Below, one piece after another: positions 8,104 through 15,488 of a stretch of 23,094 bases of DNA; position 1 is the first letter of the stretch, and every line of letters starts with the position of its first letter. Position numbers and translations under genes: made by a program. This stretch comes from CAZGTQ01 sp964528575. Its GTDB lineage: Bacteria > Planctomycetota > UBA1135 > GCA-002686595. The notes beneath the pieces were generated by a model. The model did no database searches, was not told the DNA's origin, and was given only the letters and a program-made list of their open reading frames with translations. The DNA is taken from the NCBI GenBank assembly GCA_964528575.1, contig CAZGTQ010000397.1, positions 1 through 23,094 on the forward strand. The letters are read 5' to 3'.

Positions 8104-10426
8104 TCAGCGCTCGAAGAGCGCGCGGAGCTCCGCCTGCGCCGGCTTGCCCTGCGGCGTGAACCCGCGGTCGCGCGCCGCCGCGCTCGGGTCGGTGCTCCAG
8201 CTCCACAGGAACGCGCCGTGGATGCCCTCGACCTCGTCGAGCGCCTCGCCGAACGCCCGGTACAGGTCCGCCTGCACGCGCGCGTCCCGCTCGCCGCGCG
8301 GCAACCAGCCGCGGTCCCACGCGCGCTCGGTCGAGCCGAAGCCGAAGCCCGTGATCAGCACCGGCCGTCCCGTGCGCCGGCCGAGCAGCGCGAGCGCGCG
8401 CAGCTCGCGGGCGAGGTCCGCGCGGAACGCTTCGACCGACGGGGCGCCGTCCGCGCGCTCCGGATCCCACGCGGTCGCGAACAGCTCCGCGCCGACGAGG
8501 TCGAGCCGGTCCCACAGCTCGACGCGAGCGACCCGGCTCGAGCGACCGCCCCACGTCGCGCCGTACGTGAGCGGCCCTGAGAACGCCGCCGCCGCGCGCT
8601 CGGTGACGTGCGTCCAGCGGTCGAGCTTGAAGAGCTGGCCCTCGCGCGCGAGCGGCGCCTCGTCGGGCACCTCCCCCGTGCCGGCCGCGGCCGGGATCGA
8701 CGTCGCGAGACACAGCACGTCGACGTCGCACAGCTCCGCGAGGAGCGCGAAGTGCACCACGTGCTCGCGCAGCGCCCCGAAGAACGCCGTCCAGTGCTCC
8801 GGCAGGACGAGCTCGGGCCGCTGGCCGGCCCACGAGCCGCTGGCCGACGACAACAGGTGCGGCTGGAGCATCGTGCCGAGGCCGAGCTCGCGGGCGCGCG
8901 CGAGCGCCGCCGCGAGCTCGCCGTCGCCGTCGCTCGCCGACAGGGACGGCGGGCCGAGCGGCGCCGCGTAACGCCGCGGCAGCGGCTCGACGTAGCGGTA
9001 CACCGGCAGCGCGACCGCGCGCGCACCGAGCCGCGCCGCGTGCGCGAGCGCGCGCGACGCCAGCTCGGTCGAGTAGCCGCTCTCGAGCGCCGCGACGCGG
9101 CCCGGCGGGCGCGTGAGCACGATGCCGCGGCCGAGCGGCTCGGCGAGGGCCGCCTCGACGCGCGCGGCCCGCGACGGCTGGTCGGAGGGGCGCGGGTCCG
9201 CGCGGCGCGCGCGGATCGCGAACGCCGCGGACAGCTCGTCGAGGTCGCGCTGCTCCTCCCCCCGCCACCAGGCGCGCATGCGCGCTGCGCCGTAGGTCTC
9301 GAGCGCGAGCTCGAACAGCAGCGCGCGCGCGGGGCCGAGCACGTGGGGCGAGAGCGAGCGGCCCGCGTCCGGCGCGACGACGTGCGCGAAGCCGGGCAGG
9401 AGCCCGCCGCGCACGAGATGGGCCCGCCACTCGCCGAGCGGGCGTCCCCACCACGAGTCGGCCGCCCACGTGCCCGCTCCGTCGAGCATCCACGCGTGCG
9501 CCGGCGGACCGAGCGCGGCGATCGCGTCCGCGCTCGCGGCCGCGGCGCCGCCGTCGGTCGGGAGCCCCGGGGCGACGAGCGCGTGCGCCGCGGGCTCGAC
9601 CGGGTTCAGCGAGCCCGGCTGCGCGTCGCCGAAGCCGCGCAGCTTGTCGGCCGGGTCCGCGTAGAGGACGACGCGCGGCGCGGGGTGCGCGGCCGGCGGC
9701 GCGCCGTCGAACGTCCAGGCGCGCGCGCGCGAGCGCGCGCTCGACCTCCTCGGCGTACGCGTCGGCGCGCGCGGGGTCGAGCTCGGCGGGCGAGTCGAAG
9801 AGCGCGCCGCCGGCGGCTCGGCGCACGCGCGCCGCGTCGCGGGCGAGCAGCGCGTCCTCGCGGTCGCGCTCGAGCTCGCCCGGCCACAGCGTGCCGTCGA
9901 GGTCGAGCTCGCCCTCGCGCTCGAGCTCGCCGCTGCGGAAGACGCGGAAGCCGGGCCGCGCGATCGGCCGCACGTCGAGCGGGTAGCGCGCGAGCAGCGC
10001 GGCGTCGTTCGCGAGCCAGAGGGTGACGGGCAGCGCGGGCCGCTCGGGGTCGGCGAACGTCGCGACGAGCGCGTCGCCGGGGTCGCCATAGACGCGACCG
10101 GCGAAGCGGAAGCCGTCGGCGAGCAGCTCGACGCCGAGCGTCAGGGCGAGCGCGCGCGCCGGCGGGAGCTCGGTGCCGCCGAGCACGACGCGCGCGGCGT
10201 CCGAGGGGATCGGCGCGCCGGGCTCCGCGACGACGAGCGCGTCGAGCCGCTCGCCCGCGGCGGCGCGCGCGGCGGCGGCGCGGCACGCGGGGTCGGCGAC
10301 GATCGCGACGCGGTCGGTCGCGCTCAGCGCCCGCTCGAGGTCGAGCCGCACGGCCGCCGCGGGCTCGCCGCAGCCGGCCGCCGCGAGGGCGAGGACGCCG
10401 GCGAGCCAGAGCGAGGCGCGGGCCAC
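8104..10426 (-). pseudogene. GH113-like lipoprotein, frameshifted in a GC tract and lacking catalytic Glu residues
   Basis: The N-terminal frame starts with a GTG at 10426 and a lipoprotein signal ending LAAAGC (Cys19). It runs about 230 codons to a (GC)n tract at about 9719-9740, where the protein-like signal moves to another frame that continues to the stop at 8104. Adding back one GC unit (+2 nt) joins the halves exactly into 774 aa. This may be a sequencing error or a real slippage mutation. The C-terminal part (about 420-770) looks like a glycoside hydrolase family 113 TIM barrel: PHLLSSASGSWAG, LTYGATWGG, ELWDRLDLVG, GAFLWSWSTD. The two positions normally holding catalytic Glu appear to be Ser (CLATSI, about 577) and Gly (LITGFGFG, about 694), so the product may not hydrolyse glycosides. 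The N-terminal half (about 20-400) is not recognised. It lies 7 nt after the methyltransferase gene, probably in one transcript. Confidence 0.6.
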
Positions 10427-10433
10427 GCGCGCG

Positions 10434-11063
10434 CTACCCGATGCGGAAGTACAGGTACGCCAGGCAGCCGGAGAGCACGAGCGCGTAGATCGGCTCGCCG
10501 TTCGCGACCAGGCACTGGCGCAACGACCACTCGCCGCGCCCGCGGCTCGCGTCGGCGCGCGGCGGACGCGGGACGATCGCCGGCGTGCTCGGCCCCCACG
10601 CTTCCCACTGCTCGGGATGGCGGTCGTACAGGCGCCGGTCCTCGCGCCGGATCGTCGGGACGACGAAGGCGACGTGGAAGAGCGCGTAGACCGGCAGGCT
10701 CCACCACAGCCACGACGCGAGGCAGAGCCCGAGCGCGATCAGCGTGTTGCCGGTGTAGAGCGGGTGACGCACCCACGCGTAGGGCCCGGTCCTCGTCAGC
10801 GTGACGTTCTTGTGCACGTGGCCGGCGGCCCACAGCCGCACGAGCTCGCCCGCGATCGCGAGCGCCGCCCCGGCAGCCCACGTGCCGACGCCATGCGGCG
10901 CGCCCAGGAGCGTCAGCACGAAGGCGTACGCGATGCCGACGAGCTGGCGGTACTTGTGCGGCCGGCGGACGAGCAGGGGACGGCGCGCGTCGAGCTCGTG
11001 GAGGCGGGCCGCAGTCGGTGCGGACGCGAGCGGAGGAGCCGCGATCGGTTCGGAGGATGCCAT
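10434..11063 (-). CDS. ICMT/PEMT-like integral membrane methyltransferase
   Basis: 209 aa, of the isoprenylcysteine carboxyl methyltransferase / phospholipid N-methyltransferase family. The diagnostic block is about residues 90-108 (TRTGPYAWVRHPLYTGN), with a following REDRRLYDRHP segment. Both belong to the SAM-binding part of this family. Four to five hydrophobic segments are visible (about 41-56, 59-80, 103-137 probably as two, and 190-208), consistent with the inner membrane. The substrate is unknown, and bacterial members methylate varied small or lipid substrates. The ATG at 11063 has no obvious Shine-Dalgarno. The gene sits between the GT2 upstream (48 nt) and the GH113-like gene downstream (7 nt) on the same strand, so co-transcription is likely. 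Confidence 0.85.
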   Translation of the reverse strand: MASSEPIAAPPLASAPTAARLHELDARRPLLVRRPHKYRQLVGIAYAFVLTLLGAPHGVGTWAAGAALAIAGELVRLWAAGHVHKNVTLTRTGPYAWVRHPLYTGNTLIALGLCLASWLWWSLPVYALFHVAFVVPTIRREDRRLYDRHPEQWEAWGPSTPAIVPRPPRADASRGRGEWSLRQCLVANGEPIYALVLSGCLAYLYFRIG

Positions 11064-11111
11064 GGCGGTGCTGGCCGAGGGCGCTGAGTGTGGCTCGCGC
11101 GCGCGCGCGAG

Positions 11112-11978
11112 TCACCCCGCGGGCGCGGATTTCCCCCGTCCCGCGGCGCCCGACGCCGCGCTCGCCCGCTCCGGCTCGGCGCAGGGCGGCGGCGGGGCGG
11201 GCGTCTCGTTCTGCATCACGTACAGCTTCGCGTACTTCAGCGTCGTGTAGTGCGTCTCGAGCAGGCCCATCAGGATGCCGCGCCAGCCGTCGAGCACGCC
11301 GCGCTGGATCACGAGGTAGCGGAACAGACGCCACGCCGGCCGTAGCGTGAAGTCGACGAGCCGCGCGCGCTTGCCCCGCCGCGCGAGCCCGTTCGCCATC
11401 ATCGTCGTGTAGCGAGCGATCGTCTGCATGTGCTCGTCGAACGAGCGGTAGGGATAGTGGTGGATCGGGCCGCGCAGCCGCCCCAGCGAGCCTTCGAGGA
11501 ACACCTTGTCGTGCGGGTCGTTGCCGCCCCAGTGCCCACTGCGCCGGTCGAACAGGCGCAACTGCGCGTCGGGGTACCAGCTCCCGTGCCGCATCCAGTG
11601 GCCGAGGTAGACCGAGAGCCGCGGCATGCGCCACCCTTGGTGGCCGGGGAAGCCGCGCTCCTGGAGCGCGAGGATCTCGGCGCGCAGCTCGGCCGACACG
11701 CGCTCGTCCGCGTCGAGGCACAGCACCCAGTCGTTGCTCGCATGCTCGATCGCGAACTCCTTCTGCGCCCCGAAGCCGGGCCAGTCGCGCTCGACGACGA
11801 CCGCCCCGAGCTCGGCCGCGATCTCGCGCGTGCGGTCGCTCGAGTGCGAGTCGATGAGGATCACCTCGTCGCAGAACTCGAGCGAGCGGACGCAATCTCC
11901 GATCCGATCCTCCTCGTTCATCGCGACGATGCACCCGGAGATCCCGGGCCGCGCGACGCTGCGCTCGGACGTGGCCAT
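11112..11978 (-). CDS. Family 2 glycosyltransferase, WaaE/KdtX-like
   Basis: 288 aa GT-A enzyme. The N-terminus CIVAMNEEDRIGDCV, the ILIDSHSSDRT block and the DxD-type motif D89-A-D91 (in CLDADERVS) mark the nucleotide-sugar and metal site. The later block RLFDRRSGHWGGNDPHDKVF and the C-terminal helical part resemble the LPS-core beta-1,4-glucosyltransferase family (WaaE/KdtX, COG0463). The last ~30 residues are Pro/Ala/Gly-rich. The start is the only Met in front of the domain. TATCCT lies 9 nt upstream, implying a very short leader. The upstream region carries one copy of the 90-bp intergenic repeat. Neighbouring envelope-sugar genes fit a role in outer-membrane glycan assembly; the actual sugar is not predictable. 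Confidence 0.88.
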   Translation of the reverse strand: MATSERSVARPGISGCIVAMNEEDRIGDCVRSLEFCDEVILIDSHSSDRTREIAAELGAVVVERDWPGFGAQKEFAIEHASNDWVLCLDADERVSAELRAEILALQERGFPGHQGWRMPRLSVYLGHWMRHGSWYPDAQLRLFDRRSGHWGGNDPHDKVFLEGSLGRLRGPIHHYPYRSFDEHMQTIARYTTMMANGLARRGKRARLVDFTLRPAWRLFRYLVIQRGVLDGWRGILMGLLETHYTTLKYAKLYVMQNETPAPPPPCAEPERASAASGAAGRGKSAPAG

Positions 11979-11987
11979 GGCGCGCGC

Positions 11988-11993
11988 AGGATA
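11988..11993 (-). promoter_or_regulatory. Candidate -10 box of the GT2 gene
   Basis: TATCCT on the minus strand, 9 nt before the ATG. It fits TANNNT and would give a leader of only a few nucleotides. No matching -35 box is seen. Confidence 0.35.
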
Positions 11994-12034
11994 CGTCACG
12001 CAGGGGCCGGGAGCGCACGTCGGGCGAGGGAGAG

Positions 12035-12092
12035 CAGCGGGGGGGGAACGCCCCAGCGAGGGGGGGGAACCCACAGCGAGGGGGGGGCACCC
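12035..12092. repeat. Three tandem ~20-bp units, each with an 8-G run
   Basis: Units start at 12035, 12054 and 12074. Each has CAGCG(A) followed by a run of exactly eight G (12039-12046, 12060-12067, 12080-12087) and then AAC or CAC. The G-rich strand is the plus strand, which is the template for the GT2 promoter region. A C-run (12090-12095) follows the last unit and could pair with a G-run. A G-quadruplex or a slippage-prone regulatory tract is possible. Confidence 0.7.
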
Positions 12093-12119
12093 CCCGCGCG
12101 CGCACGCGCGCACGTGCGG

Positions 12120-12209
12120 GCCGTCCCGATCCCCCACCCGCCCGTCCTGGGGGACGACCGAGCCGCAGCGGCGGCGGTTGCCTGGGCCGCTCGATCTTTC
12201 GCTCCCGCC
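12120..12209. repeat. Dispersed intergenic repeat, copy A
   Basis: About 90 bp, similar to 18426-18520. The first ~42 bases (from GCCGTCCCGATCCCCC to GGGGGACGACCGAG) differ at a single position. After that the copies share GTTGC, a GGCC block, CTCGATCT and CGCTCC.GCC with small indels. The core contains CGTCCC and GGGACG as inverted repeats, so a hairpin can form. A GC-alternating tract (12091-12119) adjoins it. It lies in the 281-bp gap between GT9 and GT2, about 140 bp upstream of the GT2 start. Confidence 0.85.
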
Positions 12210-12259
12210 CCGCCCGCGCGCCCGGCGCGCGCGCCCCGCCCGCGCCGGCGCTCGTGCGC

Positions 12260-13306
12260 TCAGCGCGCGCCCGCCGGCTCCCCCAGCGCGCGGCGCACCG
12301 CCGCGAGCACCGTCTCGACCGTGATGTCCTGCATGCACGCGTGGCGCGGCTGGTTGCACGTCTTGCGGTTGCACGGCGCGCACGGCGGCGGCTCGCGCAC
12401 CACGACGTGCCCGGCGCCGTACGGCCCCGTGCGCCGCGGGTCCGCCGGGCCGAAGAGCGCGACCGCGCGCGTGCCGACCGCGGCGGCCACGTGCATCGGC
12501 CCCGTGTCGCAGCCGACGAACAGGCGCGCGCGCCGCTCGAGCGCGACGAGCTGCGGGAGGCTGGTCGCGCCGACGAGGTCGCGCACGCTCGCGCCGCCCA
12601 GCCCGAGCGCCCGGAGCGCCCCGAGCGCCGCGTCCGCGGCGGCGCGGTCGTCCGGACCGCCCGTCAGACCCACCGGGACGCCGTGCTCGGCTGCGAGCGC
12701 CGCGGCCAGCGCGCCGAAGCGCTCGGGCGGCCAACGGTTCGCCGGCTTGGTCGCGCCGAGGTTCACCAGGATCGGCGCGCCGCCGAGCTCGGCGACGAGC
12801 GCGTCGGCCCAGCGCTCGGCCGCCTCGTCGCGCGGCAGCTCCCGGCGCGCCAGCGGCCGCGCGCCGAGCACGTGCTCGGCGGCGTCGAGATACTGCTCGA
12901 CCATGTGCGCTCCGCCGTCGCCGGGCGCGACCCGCTCGCTCGTCCACAGCCACGACAGCTCCTTGGTCCGCGCGCGGTCGTAACCGAGCACCCGCGGCGC
13001 GCCCGAGAGGCGGGCGAACAGGGCGCTCTTCGCGATCCGCTGCAGGTCGACCGCGAGCTCGTAGCGGGCCGCCCGCACCTCGGCCAGCGCGCGGCGGAAC
13101 CCGGCCAGGCCGCCACGGCGCGGCCACAGGTGCACGCGCTCGACCGCGGGATGGCCGTCGACGAGCGGGCGGGCCAGCTCGTGCACGACCCAACCGATCG
13201 TCGTCCGCGGCGCGCGCTCCTTCAGCGCCGACGCGAAGACGAGCGCGTTCGTCACGTCGCCGATCGCCCCCAGGCGAACGACGAGTACGCGGCTCGGCGG
13301 GCCCAT
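12260..13306 (-). CDS. Family 9 glycosyltransferase, heptosyltransferase-like
   Basis: 348 aa, GT-B fold. The N-terminal RVLVVRLGAIGDV loop, ILVNLGATKPANRWPPERF at the domain boundary, LTGGPDD and the sugar-nucleotide block FVGCDTGPMHVAAAVGTR (D267) are characteristic of ADP-heptose:LPS heptosyltransferases (WaaF/RfaF, COG0859). The C-terminus has a four-Cys cluster (CAPCNRKTCNQPRHACM), often seen in this family. It probably adds a heptose or similar sugar to the LPS inner core at the cytoplasmic membrane. The ATG at 13306 is 51 bp from the divergent Kdo hydroxylase start, so the two probably share a control region. TACGCT lies 11 nt before the ATG. The exact donor and acceptor are not predictable. 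Confidence 0.92.
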   Translation of the reverse strand: MGPPSRVLVVRLGAIGDVTNALVFASALKERAPRTTIGWVVHELARPLVDGHPAVERVHLWPRRGGLAGFRRALAEVRAARYELAVDLQRIAKSALFARLSGAPRVLGYDRARTKELSWLWTSERVAPGDGGAHMVEQYLDAAEHVLGARPLARRELPRDEAAERWADALVAELGGAPILVNLGATKPANRWPPERFGALAAALAAEHGVPVGLTGGPDDRAAADAALGALRALGLGGASVRDLVGATSLPQLVALERRARLFVGCDTGPMHVAAAVGTRAVALFGPADPRRTGPYGAGHVVVREPPPCAPCNRKTCNQPRHACMQDITVETVLAAVRRALGEPAGAR

Positions 13307-13357
13307 GTTCGCCCAGCAGCGTACCGCGCCCGCCCGCCGATCTCGTACCCTCCAGGC
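13307..13357. promoter_or_regulatory. 51-bp divergent promoter region, GT9 / Kdo hydroxylase
   Basis: On the plus strand TACCCT (13346-13351) is exactly 6 nt before the hydroxylase ATG, a leaderless-type arrangement. On the minus strand TACGCT (13318-13323 on the plus strand as AGCGTA) is 11 nt before the GT9 ATG. No clear -35 boxes are seen. Confidence 0.4.
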
Positions 13358-14314
13358 ATGCCCGAACGACCGCAGACGTCGCTCCTGGCGGTGGCGCCGG
13401 GAGCGCGGGGGCCCGAGCTCGAGGAAGCGCTCGAGCGCGGGCGCATCCTCTACTTCGCTCCCGCGAGCGCGCCCGCGCCGTCCGAGGAGGACCTCGTCTT
13501 CCTGCGCGAGGAGCTCGGCGAGCGGATGACGCTGAAGAACATCAGCTACCACCCGACCGAGGGCTACCTCTCGGGCCTCCACGACGCCGCGCTGCGCGCC
13601 CGCGTCGAGCGCATCCTGCGCGAGCACGACGGCGCGGTGCGCTCGTTCCTCGGCGAGGTCCTGCCCGACTACGCGCGCGACTGGCGCGTCGGCAAGGTCA
13701 ACTTCCGCCCGCTCCAGGAGCGGGGCCGCGAGCTGCCGCGCCATTCGTCGAACGAGCTCCTGCACGTCGACGCGTTCGCCAGCGGCGCGACGCACGGCGA
13801 CCGCATCCTGCGCTTCTTCGTCAACGTCCACCCGACCGAGTCGCGCGTCTGGAAGTCCGCGGGCCTGTTCCCCGAGCTCTTCGCCGAGTTCGGCGCTGCG
13901 GCGGGCGTCGCACCGCTCGACGTACAACGGCTCGCCGAAGGGCCGGCCGATCGCGCGCTCAGCGGCCTCTTGCGCGGCGCCGCGCGCCTCGGCCTGGGCC
14001 GCGCGATGATGGTCGACACGTCGCCGTACGACCGGGCGATGCACCGCTTCCACAACTGGCTCAAGGACGACGACGCGTTCCAAAGCGACGAGGAGCGCTG
14101 CGTGCGCCTCGAGTTCCCGCCGTTCTCGGGCTGGGCCGTGCTGACCGACATGGTGAGCCACGCGGCGGTCAGCGGCCGCCACGCGCTCGTCAACACCTAC
14201 ACCGTGCGCCGCGAGCGCTGCCGCGTGCCCGCGCTCTCCCCCTACCAGGTGATGGCGAGCAGCGGCGCGGACCGCCCGGATCAGCGCCCGGTCTCGGCGA
14301 GCACGGCGCGGTAG
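13358..14314 (+). CDS. Kdo hydroxylase, Fe(II)/2-oxoglutarate dioxygenase (KdoO-like)
   Basis: 318 aa. The block LLHVDAFASGATHGDRILRF, then FVNVHPTESRVWKSAG, matches the Kdo 3-hydroxylase (KdoO) family. H136 and D138 form the HxD iron-binding pair and H268 (DMVSHAAVSGRHAL) is the likely distal His. Family members hydroxylate the Kdo residue of lipid A-Kdo to D-glycero-D-talo-oct-2-ulosonic acid, using O2 and 2-oxoglutarate, at the inner membrane. The presence of this gene implies that the organism makes Kdo-containing LPS. It is divergent from GT9 and converges on GT4 with a 34-bp overlap of the coding 3' ends, so the last ~11 codons are antisense to GT4. The ATG follows TACCCT by 6 nt and no Shine-Dalgarno is apparent. 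Confidence 0.88.
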   Translation: MPERPQTSLLAVAPGARGPELEEALERGRILYFAPASAPAPSEEDLVFLREELGERMTLKNISYHPTEGYLSGLHDAALRARVERILREHDGAVRSFLGEVLPDYARDWRVGKVNFRPLQERGRELPRHSSNELLHVDAFASGATHGDRILRFFVNVHPTESRVWKSAGLFPELFAEFGAAAGVAPLDVQRLAEGPADRALSGLLRGAARLGLGRAMMVDTSPYDRAMHRFHNWLKDDDAFQSDEERCVRLEFPPFSGWAVLTDMVSHAAVSGRHALVNTYTVRRERCRVPALSPYQVMASSGADRPDQRPVSASTAR

Positions 14315-15390
14315 AGCGCCTCGTACGCCGCGGCCTGCTGGTCGGCGTCGAAGCCCTCCGCGACGCGCGCGGGGCCCGCGGCGCCCAGGCGCGCGAGCAG
14401 CGCGCGGTCGCCGACGAGGCGCGCGAGCGAGTCCGCGAGCCGCGCGGGGTCGTCGGGCGGCACGAGCAGCCCCGTGCGCCCGTCGACGACGGTCTCGGCG
14501 AGGCCGCCGACGTCGCTCGCGACCACCGCGCGGCCGGCCGCCATCGCCTCGAGCGCGCTCGTGCCCATCCCCTCGGCGCGCGAGGGCATGACGAGCGCGT
14601 CGGCCGCGCCCAACAGGTCGCCGACGTCCGAGCGCGCGCCGAGGAAGCGCACGCGCTCGGCGAGACCCGCGTCCGCGGCGCGCCGCTCGAGCGCCGCGCG
14701 CTCGGCGCCGTCGCCCGCGACGACGAGCCGCCAGCCGTCGCTGCCCGACCGCGCGAGCGCGTCGAGGAGCACGTCGATCCCCTTGCGCCGCACGAGCGCG
14801 CCGAGCGCGAGCAGGGCGACGTGCTCGGGCGCGACGCCGAGCTCGGCGCGCACCTCGTCGCGCGCGCGGCGCGGCCGCACGCGCTCGGCGTCGACCGCGT
14901 CGGGGATGCGCACGATGCGGCGCGCGTCGACGCCGCCGTCGACGAGGCAGCGCTCGACCGCCGCGGAGATCGCGACGACGCGCCGGACGAGACGCCCGTA
15001 CACCAGTCTCGTGCGCCAACCGCGGCGCACGCGGCGCTCCTGGCGGCGCGTCGCGACGACGGCGACGCCGAGCCCGCGCGCCGCGAGCCCGCCGAGCCAC
15101 GTCGCGCGGCCGGTGTGCAGGTGGACGACGTCGGGGCGCAGGTCGCGCAGCGCGCGCCGCAACGCGCGCACGCCCGGGACGTCGAGGTCGCCGCGCATCG
15201 GAGCGGCGCGCAGCTCGAGCGCGCGCGTCCGCGCGTGCTCGACGAGGGCGGCACCGGGCGGGCAGACGAGCGCGCTCGCGTGCCCGCAGCGCGCGAGCGC
15301 GTCGACGAGCAGCAGCACCTGGACCTCGCCGCCGGAGAACCCGCTCTCGGCGTCCACGTGCACGATCCGGAGCGGCGCGCCGGGGCCCAT
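14281..15390 (-). CDS. Family 4 glycosyltransferase
   Basis: 369 aa, GT-B fold. The N-terminal RIVHVDAESGFSGGEVQV acceptor-side block is followed by the DVVHLHTGRATWLGG segment. The C-terminal donor domain starts near ALLALGALVRRKGIDVLLDA and contains the EX7E motif (E273 in EGMGTSALEAM, and E281) and SDVGGLAETVVDGRTGLLV. This is a retaining sugar transferase acting on envelope or LPS-type glycans; the sugar is unknown. There are two in-frame ATGs. I chose 15390 because a GAGGGGGG Shine-Dalgarno lies immediately upstream, inside the codons that follow the alternative ATG at 15402. Its 3' end overlaps the convergent Kdo hydroxylase by 34 bp. Confidence 0.9.
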   Translation of the reverse strand: MGPGAPLRIVHVDAESGFSGGEVQVLLLVDALARCGHASALVCPPGAALVEHARTRALELRAAPMRGDLDVPGVRALRRALRDLRPDVVHLHTGRATWLGGLAARGLGVAVVATRRQERRVRRGWRTRLVYGRLVRRVVAISAAVERCLVDGGVDARRIVRIPDAVDAERVRPRRARDEVRAELGVAPEHVALLALGALVRRKGIDVLLDALARSGSDGWRLVVAGDGAERAALERRAADAGLAERVRFLGARSDVGDLLGAADALVMPSRAEGMGTSALEAMAAGRAVVASDVGGLAETVVDGRTGLLVPPDDPARLADSLARLVGDRALLARLGAAGPARVAEGFDADQQAAAYEALYRAVLAETGR

Positions 15391-15476
15391 CGCCCCCCTC
15401 ATACGCGCCGGGCGGCGCGAGCGCCACGGCCGACCTTCGTCGGCTCGTTCGATCCGAGCGGCTCGGCACAAGCGGG

Positions 15477-15482
15477 TAGAGT
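15477..15482 (+). promoter_or_regulatory. Candidate leaderless -10 box of the metallopeptidase gene
   Basis: TAGAGT ends exactly 6 nt before the ATG at 15489, the same spacing as in front of the kinase and Kdo hydroxylase genes. No -35 box is recognised. Confidence 0.4.
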
Positions 15483-15488
15483 GCCGCC

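Noticed and set aside
4127..10426. A continuous minus-strand open frame of 2099 codons
   Set aside because: Only its first ~230 codons are real (start of the GH113-like lipoprotein). The rest is Arg/Ala-rich antisense or out-of-frame sequence over recG and the kinase gene, caused by scarcity of stop codons in GC-rich DNA.
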